From the NCBI GenBank assembly GCA_016789105.1, contig JAEURN010000002.1, forward strand, positions 124,001-188,000: DNA of 64,000 bases. The letters are read 5' to 3'. The notes under the pieces were generated by a model. The model was not told the origin of the DNA and searched no databases. It saw only the letters and a program-made list of their open reading frames with translations. This DNA comes from Armatimonadota bacterium (GTDB lineage: Bacteria > Armatimonadota > Fimbriimonadia > Fimbriimonadales > Fimbriimonadaceae). Of this stretch, positions 41,222 to 51,582 are shown in pieces (the first letter of the stretch is position 1; each line of letters opens with the position of its first letter). The position numbers and the translations under genes were made by a program.

Positions 41222-44200
41222 TTAGGGCAGGACCCGGAACCGCACCCGGTCGACCCGGGTTGTGAACTGGGTGGCCGGCGGGCCGCTGACGACCAGGATC
41301 ACTTGAAGCTGGCCACTGGGCCCGACATAGATCGAGGGGTTGTTGAGGTCGATCTGGATCACGCCGTCGGTAGCCCCGAGAGTCCCGGTTCCCAGCAGAT
41401 TAGTTTTGGACGTCGTGACGCCCGGCACGTAGACCGCATAGGAAACCCCAGACAAGCTGGACGACCCTTCGATTTCGATCCTGACCTTGGAGGGGTTGAC
41501 AACCCCAATCACCGTCTCATAGACCGCCTTGGAGGCTTGGCGGTCGATCCGGTCGATTTGCCAGGTCTGCCGGATGTCATCCGAGTTCAGGATCTCCGGC
41601 AAACCGCCCGAGATGTTTGTCGCATTCAGCAAGTTGAATGCGGTCGCGGCAAAGTCCGTCGTGGCCTTGATGGTGACAGTCGCCGAAGCCGAAGCCCCCA
41701 TGGAAGCCGTGACCAAGGCGTTTTCGTCCACAGCCACCTCATCGGTGGTGTAGGCCACCTGCGCCGAACTTTGCCCAGCCGGAATGAACACCGTTGCCGG
41801 CACGTGGAGTTTCGGCGAACCCGAAGCCAGCGGCACAGTCACGCCGCCTGCCGGGGCCGGTCGGTCGATCGTCACCGTGACAGAACCGCCATCGCCGCCC
41901 ATGACCGAAGTCGGGCTAACGGAAACACCGGTGACAACCGCAGGAACCAACTTGATCCGCCACATGCCCCGGCCAAACGTCGCCGCCGTCAGGTATCCGG
42001 TCGCCGCGTTGGCCTTGAGCCGGCTCACTTGGGTGTTGGGCAGCCCAAGCGGGCGGGTCATGTCGGTATAAGACCCGCCCGAGTTCGCCGTTGTGAAAAC
42101 CCCGACGTCGGTCGCGATGTACCAGCGCGTTTCAGGTTGCCACGGATCCCGCGCGATGGAGTTCGCCGCCAGGTTGGGCAGGCCCGTCGCCCCGCTGCCG
42201 CTGACGTCGGTCAACGTCGGGGTGGGGGTGTCCGTGCCGGTGATCCGGTACAGGTGGGGGCCGGAACCGCCAACCGCAACCAAGATGTCGTTTTTGTTGT
42301 TCGGGTTCACCGAGATGTCCAAAATGGAGCGGTTAGTGAATCCGATCAGGTTGTCCAACCTCGTCCAAGACGCCCCGAAGTTGCGGCTCATGTAGAGGTC
42401 GCCGTCGCTGGCACCCGTGTAGATGATGTTCGAATCCCCGGGGGCGATGCCGACCGCGCGGATCTGGCCAGAAGTCGAAAGGGCGGTGCCGCCCAACCGG
42501 GCCGACCAAGTCCCCGTGCCTTCTTTGTAACGCCACAGGTAGTTGGTGTTGATGTAGACGTTGGTTTGGTCGTTGGGATCCAGCCACAGGTCGCCGATGA
42601 ACGGGACACTATCGCTGCCAAAACTCGGCGCAAAGCTGGAAGAGCTCGCCCAGGCGTTGGTCGTGCGCTCCAACCCGTGGAATTGGCTGGAATGGTATTG
42701 GATGTTCGGGTTCGTCTGGTTGATCCCGCAACCGGCCCCGTCACCCGCCCCGGGGTTGCCCCATTGCAGGAGGTTGCCAAATGAGTGGGGCGATGAGTTG
42801 TCTTGAGTCCCGCCCATGGCGTAGTCGCCGTTGGTCGGGTGGGTGGCCAAGGTGTAGAACTGGGTGATCCCCAAGTTCTTGTTCAGCCGGATCCACGAAT
42901 ACGTGTCGCTAGCCGGGTTATAGACAAAATCAAACGCCCCCCCGTCCGTTGTGATCACCGCATGGTTCGGATTGGTCGGGTCGACCGCGCAGTTGTGGTT
43001 GTCTTGGTGGACAATCGCCGTGTTGGTGTAAGCCGCCGTGTAGTTGCTGCCGCCGATGTTGCGCCAAGTCGAACCGCCGTTGACCGAAAGCACCACGTCG
43101 ATCAGCCCGACAAAGACCATGTCTTGGCCGTTCACGGAAGACGTTTTGATGTAGTAGTCGTACCAACCTTGGCTCCAGTTATAGGTGGATGTTCCACCGG
43201 TGCCGTTGGGGAATCCGGCCGTCACATCGGTCCAGGTTGCCCCCGCATCAATCGTTTTGTAGATCTTCCGGTTGGTGGTCGAAAGCAGATAGGCGGTATC
43301 CGGGTTGATCTTGGAAGCCGCAATGTGCAGCGGATTGACGCTGCCCGAAACCGGCGAGGTGACGCTTGTCCAAGTCGCTCCGTGGTCGTTGGACTTAACA
43401 ATCGTCGCCGTACCCCCGGCAACGGCCCAAACCGTACGGGTTCCGTCGCCCCGCAACGCGCCGAAATCGACATAGCTCCAATCCTGATCGGTCGTGACGA
43501 CCTCAGTCCAGTTTTGGCCAGAATCCGTTGAGCGGTAGACGCCGCGCGTTGCACCGCCCGTGCGCCCGGCCACCGCCAAAACCACGTTTGGCGTGTCGGG
43601 GTCAAAGGCCAAGCCCGGGATGTAGGATGAACCCATGTTCAAACCCGTCCGGACCCACGTCGCTCCGGCATCCGTGCTGCGCATCACACCGATCCCCGTC
43701 ACATCTCCGCCATAAAAGTCGCCCGTCCCGGCAAGCACGATGTCTGGGTTGTTCGGATGCACCGCCAAGGAACTGACACCCATCAGGGGCCAGCCATCCG
43801 ATGTTGTCGACCAATTTACGCCGCCATCGGTGGTTTTCCAAACCCCGCCATTGGAGCCGCCGATGTAAAACGTTTGCGGGTCGAGCGGATTGAAGGCCAC
43901 CGCGTTCGCCCGACCGTTGACCGGGCTCAACCCAAAGTAGATCCGGTAAGGGGCCGCCAGGTCGCGCGGGCCCATGAACTCCCACATCCCCGCATAATCT
44001 TCAGTTGGGCCGCCGCCCGAATTCTTGCCCGAAAGGCCAAAGCTCGGGTTGAAGTTCCATGCCTCTTTGACCCGTGTGCCCTGAGGCTCCCGGGTCAAGG
44101 CCGAGGAATAGGTTCGACGGTCGGCGATTTCCGTGTAGCCCGAATAGTCGATTTCATCGTTGGGATAAGCGCGGTCGTGCTTCCATTGGAGATAGGCTTC

Positions 44201-44650
44201 CAGGTAGTCGAGCCCGGGGACTTCGAACATGCCTTCCCCTTCTTCGCTTTCGAGCTCCTGGCCCGTGGCTTCGGCCCATTCAATATACGCCTCGCGGTAC
44301 TCCTCAACGATTTGCTTTGCTTCGCCGAGGGGGCGGTGCAAGATGCCTTCCCCCGGGAGGCGGGGGGCCAGCGGTTCGGCCTTGGCCACGCTTTTGCGAG
44401 CAGAAATCGCCTCAAGCTGACCCTCCAAATGATCCGGCGAATCCAGCCGCAGAACAAAGCCGTTGCCAGAAACGGAGACGACTTTCCCCCGCCCCGCCGC
44501 AAGGGCAGTAGCCGACGACACGACGTCCGTGCCCGGTTTTAACTGAACACGGACATCGACAGAAACGAATTGAGCCCGGGAGAAGCCGAGTGCGGCCAAA
44601 GCAAGAACCGACAACACCGAAGGCAACCGACGCAGAGTGCAACCAACCAT
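41222..44650 (-). CDS. Large secreted Asp-box beta-propeller protein (sortilin/VPS10-like)
   Basis: A 1,142-residue exported protein (signal with [17 protein letters not shown]). The ATG at 44650 has GGAGG eight bases upstream; a GTG one codon earlier is possible. After an N-terminal domain with an acidic helix (about 110-150), residues about 230-900 form a propeller with seven visible Asp-box repeats ([48 protein letters not shown] and SRNFGASW), as in VPS10/sortilin or GH74-like proteins. Two Ig-like domains follow ([34 protein letters not shown]). Conserved catalytic acids of GH74 are not obvious, so binding rather than hydrolysis seems likely. Confidence 0.82.
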   Translation of the reverse strand: MVGCTLRRLPSVLSVLALAALGFSRAQFVSVDVRVQLKPGTDVVSSATALAAGRGKVVSVSGNGFVLRLDSPDHLEGQLEAISARKSVAKAEPLAPRLPGEGILHRPLGEAKQIVEEYREAYIEWAEATGQELESEEGEGMFEVPGLDYLEAYLQWKHDRAYPNDEIDYSGYTEIADRRTYSSALTREPQGTRVKEAWNFNPSFGLSGKNSGGGPTEDYAGMWEFMGPRDLAAPYRIYFGLSPVNGRANAVAFNPLDPQTFYIGGSNGGVWKTTDGGVNWSTTSDGWPLMGVSSLAVHPNNPDIVLAGTGDFYGGDVTGIGVMRSTDAGATWVRTGLNMGSSYIPGLAFDPDTPNVVLAVAGRTGGATRGVYRSTDSGQNWTEVVTTDQDWSYVDFGALRGDGTRTVWAVAGGTATIVKSNDHGATWTSVTSPVSGSVNPLHIAASKINPDTAYLLSTTNRKIYKTIDAGATWTDVTAGFPNGTGGTSTYNWSQGWYDYYIKTSSVNGQDMVFVGLIDVVLSVNGGSTWRNIGGSNYTAAYTNTAIVHQDNHNCAVDPTNPNHAVITTDGGAFDFVYNPASDTYSWIRLNKNLGITQFYTLATHPTNGDYAMGGTQDNSSPHSFGNLLQWGNPGAGDGAGCGINQTNPNIQYHSSQFHGLERTTNAWASSSSFAPSFGSDSVPFIGDLWLDPNDQTNVYINTNYLWRYKEGTGTWSARLGGTALSTSGQIRAVGIAPGDSNIIYTGASDGDLYMSRNFGASWTRLDNLIGFTNRSILDISVNPNNKNDILVAVGGSGPHLYRITGTDTPTPTLTDVSGSGATGLPNLAANSIARDPWQPETRWYIATDVGVFTTANSGGSYTDMTRPLGLPNTQVSRLKANAATGYLTAATFGRGMWRIKLVPAVVTGVSVSPTSVMGGDGGSVTVTIDRPAPAGGVTVPLASGSPKLHVPATVFIPAGQSSAQVAYTTDEVAVDENALVTASMGASASATVTIKATTDFAATAFNLLNATNISGGLPEILNSDDIRQTWQIDRIDRQASKAVYETVIGVVNPSKVRIEIEGSSSLSGVSYAVYVPGVTTSKTNLLGTGTLGATDGVIQIDLNNPSIYVGPSGQLQVILVVSGPPATQFTTRVDRVRFRVLP

Positions 44651-44855
44651 CACAAAATCCTCCCCTCCCCAAATTAGGGATGGGATCGACTTCTATATTA
44701 ACTGGGGAACCGCCCCGTTGCAAAGGGGGACGAGAAAGGTTAATCAAATCCGGTAATTCCCCCACGGCATCCCCCTCTGGGGAGTCCGAACCCCCAAACC
44801 AGACAAATTAGGGTACACACGCCGCCAAGGGCGAAAACCCCGAGCACAGTCCGCC

Positions 44856-46991
44856 ATGGCCACCGTCGCACAAGAAAACCTCGTCACCGTCACCATCAAC
44901 GATGTCGAAATCCAGGTGCCGAACGGAGAACTCATCGTCGAAAGCGTCAAACGCCTCGGCCTCGAAGTCCCCATTTTCTGCTACCACCCCCGGATGAAGC
45001 CCGTCGGGATGTGCCGGATGTGCCTGGTGGAAGTCGGATTCAAGCAGGCCGACGGGTCTGTGCGGAAAATGCCCAAGCCGCAGGCCGCCTGCACCTTGCC
45101 CGCCAGCGACAACATGGTGGTCTACACCGACACCGCCCAAGTCCACAAAGACCGCAAAGGCGTCCTTGAATTCCTGCTCGTCAACCACCCGCTGGATTGC
45201 CCGATCTGCGACCGGGGCGGGGAATGCCCCCTCCAAAACAACACGATCGCCTATGGGCCATCGACATCGCGGTTCCTTGAAATCAAGCGGCACGCCCCAA
45301 AGGCGTTCCCCCTCAGCCAATACGTCACCCTAGATCTTGAACGCTGCATCCAGTGCGGCCGGTGCGTGCGGTTCACTGAAGAGATCAGCGGCGACGCCCA
45401 GCTCGCATTCCGGTTCCGTGGGGCGGAAATGCAACCCTCCACGTTCCAACTCACCGATTTTGAATCCAAATTTAGCGGGAACGTCATCGAAATCTGTCCC
45501 GTCGGCGCACTCACCAGTTCCCACTACCGGTTTCGGGCACGACCCTGGGATTTGGAAACCGCACCGGGAATCTGCACGGTTACGCCCTGCGGCACAAACG
45601 TCTGGTTCGACCACCGGGCAGGCAAATTCGTCCGGATCAACGGGCGCACCAACGAGGAGGTCAACGAGGAGTGGACGGCCGACCGGTGCAAATTCGGCCA
45701 TGATTTCTACAATAACCCGACTCGGGTCATGGCCCCGAACATGCGCGATGGCGATGGGTTCCGGTTGGCAACGTGGGGGGAAATCAACCAATCGGTCGCC
45801 TCGCTCTTGGAGGGGGCCGGCAATTCGGCCGCCCTGCTGGCAAGCCAAAAAGTCTCGAACGAAGGCCTCTTTGCCGCCAAAAAGCTGTTCGACCTCATCG
45901 GGTCGACCAATGTGGATTCACGGTCCACCGGCGATTACATGGATGCATCAGCCCGGCCGGCCAACCGGTTCGGGGCTCCCGCACCCGCTCCCATCGCGGA
46001 ATTGGAACGCCAGGACTCCGTCTTGGTGTTCGGCACATCTCCCGCCGATGAGCAGCCCATGTCGTTCCTGCGTATCCGCAAAGGCTGGTTCCAGCGCGGC
46101 ATGAAAGTCGTCGTGGCTCACCACGGCCCCACAGATGCCGACTCGTTCGCCCATGTTGTGCTGCGCTACAACCCCGGCACCGAAAACTACGCCGCCGCCG
46201 CCTTGGCCTCGGCGATGGGTGTCGAAGCCGCAAAGGATGTCGATTTTGCTAAGTCGTGCACCAAATCTGGTTTGAATGAATCCGACGTCCGGGCCGCCGC
46301 CGAAGCCCTGAAAGGCAAAGTGACGATCCTGACAACCCACACCTTGCCGACTACCAATCCTGGCGTGGAGGCGCTCACCATTTTAACGGGGACGGCAGGT
46401 TCCCTTGGCCATAGCTTCAATTACATGGGTCTTGAGTGCAACTCCGAAGGGGCAGCCCGCCTCGGCCTCGTCCCGGCATCCGACGACCACAACACCAAGT
46501 CGATCCTGGAGAACTGCGCTCAAGGCAAAATCAAAACGCTCGTGCTCCTCGATTTCGACCCCATCGACGATTGCCCGTTCCCCGAACTCGCCGTCAAAGC
46601 GCTGGAAGCAGTCGAGAACCTCATTCTCATCTGCGCCGTTCCCGGCTCAAGCGCCGCCTATGCCACCCACATCCTCCCGATGGCTCTGCCCGCCGAACAG
46701 GATGGGACCTACACCTCCGCTGAATCGCGGATCCAAAGGATGAAACAGGCCATCGCCGCACCTGGCGAAACCAAAGCCCCGTGGCGGATTTTCACAGAAC
46801 TTTCCCTCAGGATCCAGCCAGGCACCCCACCCTTCAACCCCGCCGAGATCATGGGCCAGATCGCCATCGGGCATCCAGAATTCGCCGGGGCCGAATACGG
46901 CAGACTCCCGGCAACCGGGTTCTTGCTCCCACCTGCGGCCAAGCCGTTCGACGCCAAGGCATTCGCCGGGAGCTTCCCCAAACCCGCTTAG
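44856..46991 (+). CDS. nuoG: NADH-quinone oxidoreductase subunit G
   Basis: A 711-residue NuoG, the largest hydrophilic subunit of complex I. Clusters seen: 2Fe-2S ligands in CYHPRMKPVGMCRMC and CTLPA; the His-plus-three-Cys site in HPLDCPICDRGGECPLQ; the 4Fe-4S site CIQCGRC and EICPVGALTS. A molybdopterin-like domain follows from about residue 240. There the N7-like motif reads GICTVTPCGTN, in which the middle cysteine of C-x-x-C-x-x-x-C is missing, so N7 may be absent. Start ATG 44856 follows the divergent propeller gene; TAGGGT at 44809-44814 may be the -10. First gene of the nuoGHJKLMN operon. Confidence 0.94.
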   Translation: MATVAQENLVTVTINDVEIQVPNGELIVESVKRLGLEVPIFCYHPRMKPVGMCRMCLVEVGFKQADGSVRKMPKPQAACTLPASDNMVVYTDTAQVHKDRKGVLEFLLVNHPLDCPICDRGGECPLQNNTIAYGPSTSRFLEIKRHAPKAFPLSQYVTLDLERCIQCGRCVRFTEEISGDAQLAFRFRGAEMQPSTFQLTDFESKFSGNVIEICPVGALTSSHYRFRARPWDLETAPGICTVTPCGTNVWFDHRAGKFVRINGRTNEEVNEEWTADRCKFGHDFYNNPTRVMAPNMRDGDGFRLATWGEINQSVASLLEGAGNSAALLASQKVSNEGLFAAKKLFDLIGSTNVDSRSTGDYMDASARPANRFGAPAPAPIAELERQDSVLVFGTSPADEQPMSFLRIRKGWFQRGMKVVVAHHGPTDADSFAHVVLRYNPGTENYAAAALASAMGVEAAKDVDFAKSCTKSGLNESDVRAAAEALKGKVTILTTHTLPTTNPGVEALTILTGTAGSLGHSFNYMGLECNSEGAARLGLVPASDDHNTKSILENCAQGKIKTLVLLDFDPIDDCPFPELAVKALEAVENLILICAVPGSSAAYATHILPMALPAEQDGTYTSAESRIQRMKQAIAAPGETKAPWRIFTELSLRIQPGTPPFNPAEIMGQIAIGHPEFAGAEYGRLPATGFLLPPAAKPFDAKAFAGSFPKPA

Positions 46992-47016
46992 CCGGGAGGG
47001 GTAAAGTGAGGCTCAC

Positions 47017-48384
47017 GTGGTCGCCGAGTGGTTCTATTGGCTGAATGAGAACAACCCCCTGCTATTGGGGCTGATCCGCGTCCTTTTCGTTATCGTTGCC
47101 ATCCTTGGCCTCGTCCCTCCGTTGATCTGGTGGGAGCGGCGACTCTTGAGCTGGATGCAGGATCGCATTGGGCCCAACCGGTCGGGCACGATCACCTTTA
47201 GAGACAATTTCCCCATCAAGGGTCTTGCCGGAAAGCAGGTTCGGACGTTTGGGCTCATCCAACCGCTGTTGGACGGCGTGAAGCTGTTTTTCAAAGAAGA
47301 CATCACCCCCACCGCCATCGACCGGAAAATCTATTTCATTGCCCCGGCACTGGCGCTGTTCCCCGCCTTCACGATTGCGGCAACCTTGCCCTGGGGGCCC
47401 AGCCACGGGCTCTACGGCCTGCTGACCCCTATCGCCGATGTCGAAATCGGCGTGCTGTACGTCTTGGCGATCTCGTCGCTCGGCGCCTACGGGATCGTCT
47501 TGGCCGGATACGCCAGCAACAACAAGTATTCGCTCATGGGGGGGCTCCGCGCATCGGCCCAACTCATCAGCTACGAACTGGCCATGGCCATGGCCGTCGC
47601 GGGGATCGTCTTGGCAACCGGCAGCATGAAGCTCACCGAAGTCGTCAAGGCGCAAGAACAAGAACTGTGGGGCGCGGTCCCCTGGCTCCAAAACTGGTAC
47701 ATCTTCACGCCCTTTGGGTTCATCGCTGCCGTCATCTTTATGATCGCCATCATTGCGGAAACCAACCGCGCCCCCTTTGACCTGCCCGAAGCGGAAAACG
47801 AACTCATCGCCGGTTACCACACGGAATACAGCTCCATGAAGTTCGCGGTCTTCTTTATGGGGGAATATGCCGCGATGTTTGTGTTCGGCGGGGTGTTCAG
47901 CGCCCTGTTCCTTGGGGGCTACAACATTGCCCCCATTAACTGGGGGTACCTGGCCACCAATAACGTGTTTGGCATGGCCGGGTTATGGAACGCAATGGCC
48001 GGGGCCAACTATTGGCTCGCGCCAACGGTGTTCCTGGCCAAGTGCTTTGGCGGCATCACCTTCTTCATCTGGTTGCGCGCCACCTTGCCAAGGCTCCGAT
48101 ATGACCAGCTCATGAGCCTGGGATGGAAAACCCTTTTACCGCTGGGGGTCGCCAATTTCATCGTCGTCGGCCTCTGGATCATCGGCACCGAGATGTACGG
48201 AACCGCCGGGGGGTGGGCGGCCGCCATCGCCGCGATCGTCCTAGGCTACATCCTCTACCTCAACCTCATCGGCACCAAAAAAGCCCAGGCGGCCTTGCCC
48301 AAGCGCACGGTCACCCTGGTCAAGGCCCAACCGGCCCGCGCGGCCGCTATGGCCCCCGAACCCAACCCTGCGGAGGCGCCCTAG
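47017..48384 (+). CDS. nuoH: NADH-quinone oxidoreductase subunit H (extended)
   Basis: A 455-residue polytopic membrane subunit that forms part of the quinone chamber. WWERRLLSWMQDRIGPNRSG, GLIQPLLDGVKLFFKED, GYASNNKYSLMGGLRASAQ and AETNRAPFDLPEAENELIAGYHTEY are the classic NuoH motifs. At 455 residues it is longer than E. coli NuoH (325): it has an insertion near residue 210 (TEVVKAQEQELWGAVPWLQ) and about 45 extra C-terminal residues. Start GTG at 47017 with GTGAGG five bases upstream. No nuoI follows, although nuoI usually lies next. Confidence 0.95.
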   Translation: MVAEWFYWLNENNPLLLGLIRVLFVIVAILGLVPPLIWWERRLLSWMQDRIGPNRSGTITFRDNFPIKGLAGKQVRTFGLIQPLLDGVKLFFKEDITPTAIDRKIYFIAPALALFPAFTIAATLPWGPSHGLYGLLTPIADVEIGVLYVLAISSLGAYGIVLAGYASNNKYSLMGGLRASAQLISYELAMAMAVAGIVLATGSMKLTEVVKAQEQELWGAVPWLQNWYIFTPFGFIAAVIFMIAIIAETNRAPFDLPEAENELIAGYHTEYSSMKFAVFFMGEYAAMFVFGGVFSALFLGGYNIAPINWGYLATNNVFGMAGLWNAMAGANYWLAPTVFLAKCFGGITFFIWLRATLPRLRYDQLMSLGWKTLLPLGVANFIVVGLWIIGTEMYGTAGGWAAAIAAIVLGYILYLNLIGTKKAQAALPKRTVTLVKAQPARAAAMAPEPNPAEAP

Positions 48385-48474
48385 CCTCAAAGCCATCCCC
48401 GGCGGCTGGGAACGCGAAACGGGGAACGACATGATGGACAGACACAACGAGAACAATCGAGGAGGGGTGCAGGC

Positions 48475-48987
48475 GTGACGCTCAATCAGGCTGCATTCAT
48501 CGTGCTCGCCCTCACCGCGCTCCTGGGGGCCGCCGGAGTGGTGTTCCTCAAAAGCCCGGTGCGAGCCGCGCTTGCCCTCGTCGTCAATTTCTTCACTCTC
48601 GGGCTGGTCTATTTCATGCTCGGCAGCCAAATGCTCGGGATCACCCAGATCATGGTGTACGCCGGGGCCATCATGGTCCTGTTCCTCTTCGTGATCATGA
48701 TCCTTAAGTCGCAACCCGGCCAAGATGGCGAGGACGTCGTTTTGTGGCGCGACCCCCGGTTTGCTTTTGGCTTGATCGGCACCGCAACCACCGTCGCCCT
48801 CATCTACAACTTCGTCATCCGACCGACCCAGTCGCTTTACGGCCTCGATTTCGACCGCTCTTACGGAACGCCGCAAGCCATCGGCAATGCCTTCTTCACA
48901 ACCTATGTGTTCCCGTTCGAAGTCATCTCGATCCTCCTCTTGATCGGGGTGGTCGGGTCGATCTTGCTGGCCAAGAGGAAGTTCTAA
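48475..48987 (+). CDS. nuoJ: NADH-quinone oxidoreductase subunit J
   Basis: A 170-residue, five-helix membrane subunit. The third helix carries YAGAIMVLFLFVIMI, the conserved NuoJ helix with its pi-bulge involved in proton coupling. Start GTG 48475 with GAGGAGGGG seven bases upstream. Helix 1 starts FIVLALTALLGAAGVVFL and the C-terminus EVISILLLIGVVGSILLAKRKF is typical. It follows nuoH after 90 noncoding bases instead of nuoI. Confidence 0.95.
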   Translation: MTLNQAAFIVLALTALLGAAGVVFLKSPVRAALALVVNFFTLGLVYFMLGSQMLGITQIMVYAGAIMVLFLFVIMILKSQPGQDGEDVVLWRDPRFAFGLIGTATTVALIYNFVIRPTQSLYGLDFDRSYGTPQAIGNAFFTTYVFPFEVISILLLIGVVGSILLAKRKF

Positions 48988-48990
48988 TCT

Positions 48991-49362
48991 ATGGTGAATT
49001 ACCTCCCCCTGGCCGACGTCCACAGCGAAATCCCGCTCGGCGCATTCCTCGGGCTCAGCCTGGCCATGTTCGCCCTCGGAGCGCTCGGCGTACTCATCCG
49101 CAAGAACCCCGTCGTCGTTTTCATGTGCATCGAGCTCATGCTCAACGCCGTCAATCTCAGCTTCCTTGCCTTTGCCGCCTACCCCAACCCGGCAATCGCG
49201 GGTTTGGATCCCGCCAAAAGCGCGATGTCCGGACAAGCGATGGTCATGATCGTCATGGCCATCGCCGCAGCCGAAGTCGCCGTCGGGCTCGGCATCATCA
49301 TGGCCATCTTCCGCTATCGCAACCAAGTGGACGTCGACGAAATGAACTCAATGCGAGGTTAA
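48991..49362 (+). CDS. nuoK: NADH-quinone oxidoreductase subunit K
   Basis: A 123-residue, three-helix subunit. Key proton-path glutamates are in CIELMLNAVNL and AAAEVAVGLGI. Slightly longer than the usual 100-residue NuoK: there is an N-terminal extension of about 15 residues (MVNYLPLADVHSEIPLGA) and a loop of about ten residues between helices 2 and 3. Three bases after nuoJ. Confidence 0.96.
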   Translation: MVNYLPLADVHSEIPLGAFLGLSLAMFALGALGVLIRKNPVVVFMCIELMLNAVNLSFLAFAAYPNPAIAGLDPAKSAMSGQAMVMIVMAIAAAEVAVGLGIIMAIFRYRNQVDVDEMNSMRG

Positions 49363-49371
49363 CCGGAGAAA

Positions 49372-51582
49372 ATGGATCAAGAAGTCTATAAATCGGTCTG
49401 GTGGGTGCTCGCCCTGCCCGTCTTCGGGTTCCTCATCCAAGCCTTCACCGGCAAGATCATCATCGACAACCTCGGCCCCAAAATTGGGCGCAAAGTGATG
49501 GGCGCCATCGCCGTGTTGCCGATCGCCGCCGCCTTCGCCCTCGGTGCCCAGATCACGGCGGCCTTGGTCAAATCGCCAGAAGAATCGCGGGTTCACATCC
49601 TCACCCTCTTCCAATGGATCACCGTCGGCAACCTCAGCATCCCGTTCGAAGTCCGGGTTGACCCCCTGAGCATGACCATGGTGCTCATTATCACCGGCAT
49701 CGGGTCGCTTATTCACCTTTACGCCACTGGATACATGGCCGAAGAGCCAGACTTCCCCCGGTTTTTCACCTACCTCAACCTGTTTGTTGCCGCCATGCTC
49801 ATCCTGGTGCTTGGCAACAACCTGGCCCTGTTGTTTGTGGGTTGGGAAGGCGTCGGCGTCTGCTCTTACCTGCTGATCGGCTTTTGGTACAAGGATAAAG
49901 CCAACAGCTTTGCCAGCAACAAAGCGTTCATCGTCAACCGTGTTGGCGACTGGGGTCTGACCCTCGGGATGTTCACACTTGCCTTGATGGCCTCGCAAAC
50001 GCTGGGGCCGCTTGGCGGCGACCCGCGCTGGCTCAGTTACGACGTGCTTTTGCCGAATGCGCAGGCGTTGGCTTCCGGATTCGACCCCGCGTTCCTAACG
50101 GCCGCCTGCATCTTGCTTTTCATCGGTGCGATGGGCAAATCGGCGCAGTTCCCGCTCTACATCTGGTTGCCCGACGCCATGGCCGGCCCAACCCCGGTTT
50201 CGGCATTGATCCACGCCGCAACAATGGTCACCTCCGGGGTGTTCTTGCTCAACCGGATGAGCCCGTTCTTCGCCCTTTCCCCAACTGCAGGGGCCGTTGT
50301 GGCGATCACGGGGGCCATCACGGCGCTCCTCGGGGCGGTCATCGCCTTCGGCCAAACCGACATCAAAAAAGTCCTCGCCTATTCAACAGTTTCGCAGCTC
50401 GGCTATATGTTCATCGCCTGCGGAGTCGGCGCGTATTGGGTCGGCTTGTTCCATGTCGCGACCCATGCCTTTTTCAAAGCTCTGCTGTTCCTTGGTTCCG
50501 GGGCGGTAATCCACGCCATGGCCCACAACCAAGACATGCGAAACTACGGGAAACTACTCAAGTACCTGCCCATCACCGGGGCGACCATGCTCGTTGGGTG
50601 GCTTGCCATCGCCGGGCTCCCGTTCATGAGCGGGGCATTTTCCAAAGAAGAGATCCTCCTCAGCTCGTTCAACTCCCACCTGAACATGGGCGGGGTGCCC
50701 GTCGGGACGGTCGTTTTCGGGGTTGCCCTCTTCGTCGCCATCCTCACCGCCCTCTACATGTCGCGCATGACCTACATGACCTTTTTCAGCGGAAGCGAAC
50801 GGTGGAGGTTGATCCCCGCCCACGGCGGCCATGGTCACGACAGCCACCACGGGCATGACGGCCACCATCAAGATCACCACCAAGACCACCACCACGGGCC
50901 GGATGTCCATGACTTCTACTACGATGATGTGGAACTCGCCGCCATTGAAGCCGCAACCCCGCACGACCACCACCACGAACTCGACGAAAACCACGAGCCC
51001 CACGAGGTTCCGCCATCCATGTGGATCCCGCTGGCCGTGCTCGCTGTCCTCAGCATCGTCGGTGGCGGATGGCTCTTCTTCGGCGTGAACCTCGCCGAAT
51101 GGCTCCACAGTGGAGGGGTCGTCGTCGACCACCACGAACATATCGAGTCCATCGGTGCGTTCGTCACCGAAACCCTCCAGAGGCCGATCTTTTGGATGGC
51201 GACGGCCGCATTCGCCGTCGGCGTCGCCGGCGGATGGCTCATCTATGGCAAAAAACTCCCCGAAGACGACGGCATGGACACGGCCAAGTGGAAAGGCTGG
51301 CGCAAAGCCGCCGCCAAACATTTTGGAATCGACAACGCCCTCACCCAGGGTTCGATCCGCGGCGGCGACGCCCTGGCCAAAGCCACATGGGGCGTTGATC
51401 GCTACCTGGTCGACGGGATAGTCAATGCCACTGGCTACATCTCCTCTGGGATCGGCAGAATGGTCGGCCGCCTCCAAACCGGATATGTCCGGGGGTATGC
51501 CACCGTGATGACAGTGGGGGTTGCCGCCCTCATCGTCTACTTCGTCTACGCCATGGTCAACCTTAACGGGGGTGCCCGCTAA
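49372..51582 (+). CDS. nuoL: NADH-quinone oxidoreductase subunit L with His-rich loop
   Basis: A 736-residue antiporter-like subunit. Conserved elements: GWEGVGVCSYLLIGFWY (Glu of helix 5), NRVGDWGLTLGMF, LPDAMAGPTPVSALIHAATMVTSG (Lys/His pore) and DIKKVLAYSTVSQLGYM. Residues about 480-545 form an unusual loop with 20 histidines in about 63 positions (HGGHGHDSHHGHDGHH, QDHHQDHHH, DHHHELDENHEPHE). Beyond that come the last helices and the lateral-helix region. Its ATG lies nine bases after nuoK, and its stop overlaps the nuoM start by one base. Confidence 0.96.
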   Translation: MDQEVYKSVWWVLALPVFGFLIQAFTGKIIIDNLGPKIGRKVMGAIAVLPIAAAFALGAQITAALVKSPEESRVHILTLFQWITVGNLSIPFEVRVDPLSMTMVLIITGIGSLIHLYATGYMAEEPDFPRFFTYLNLFVAAMLILVLGNNLALLFVGWEGVGVCSYLLIGFWYKDKANSFASNKAFIVNRVGDWGLTLGMFTLALMASQTLGPLGGDPRWLSYDVLLPNAQALASGFDPAFLTAACILLFIGAMGKSAQFPLYIWLPDAMAGPTPVSALIHAATMVTSGVFLLNRMSPFFALSPTAGAVVAITGAITALLGAVIAFGQTDIKKVLAYSTVSQLGYMFIACGVGAYWVGLFHVATHAFFKALLFLGSGAVIHAMAHNQDMRNYGKLLKYLPITGATMLVGWLAIAGLPFMSGAFSKEEILLSSFNSHLNMGGVPVGTVVFGVALFVAILTALYMSRMTYMTFFSGSERWRLIPAHGGHGHDSHHGHDGHHQDHHQDHHHGPDVHDFYYDDVELAAIEAATPHDHHHELDENHEPHEVPPSMWIPLAVLAVLSIVGGGWLFFGVNLAEWLHSGGVVVDHHEHIESIGAFVTETLQRPIFWMATAAFAVGVAGGWLIYGKKLPEDDGMDTAKWKGWRKAAAKHFGIDNALTQGSIRGGDALAKATWGVDRYLVDGIVNATGYISSGIGRMVGRLQTGYVRGYATVMTVGVAALIVYFVYAMVNLNGGAR
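50818..51008 (+). other. His-rich insertion inside nuoL
   Basis: About 63 codons encode 20 His with Asp, Glu and Gly, lying in a soluble loop between membrane helices. It is absent from model NuoL proteins, to my knowledge. It is likely to bind metal or act as a proton-buffering segment. Confidence 0.85.
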
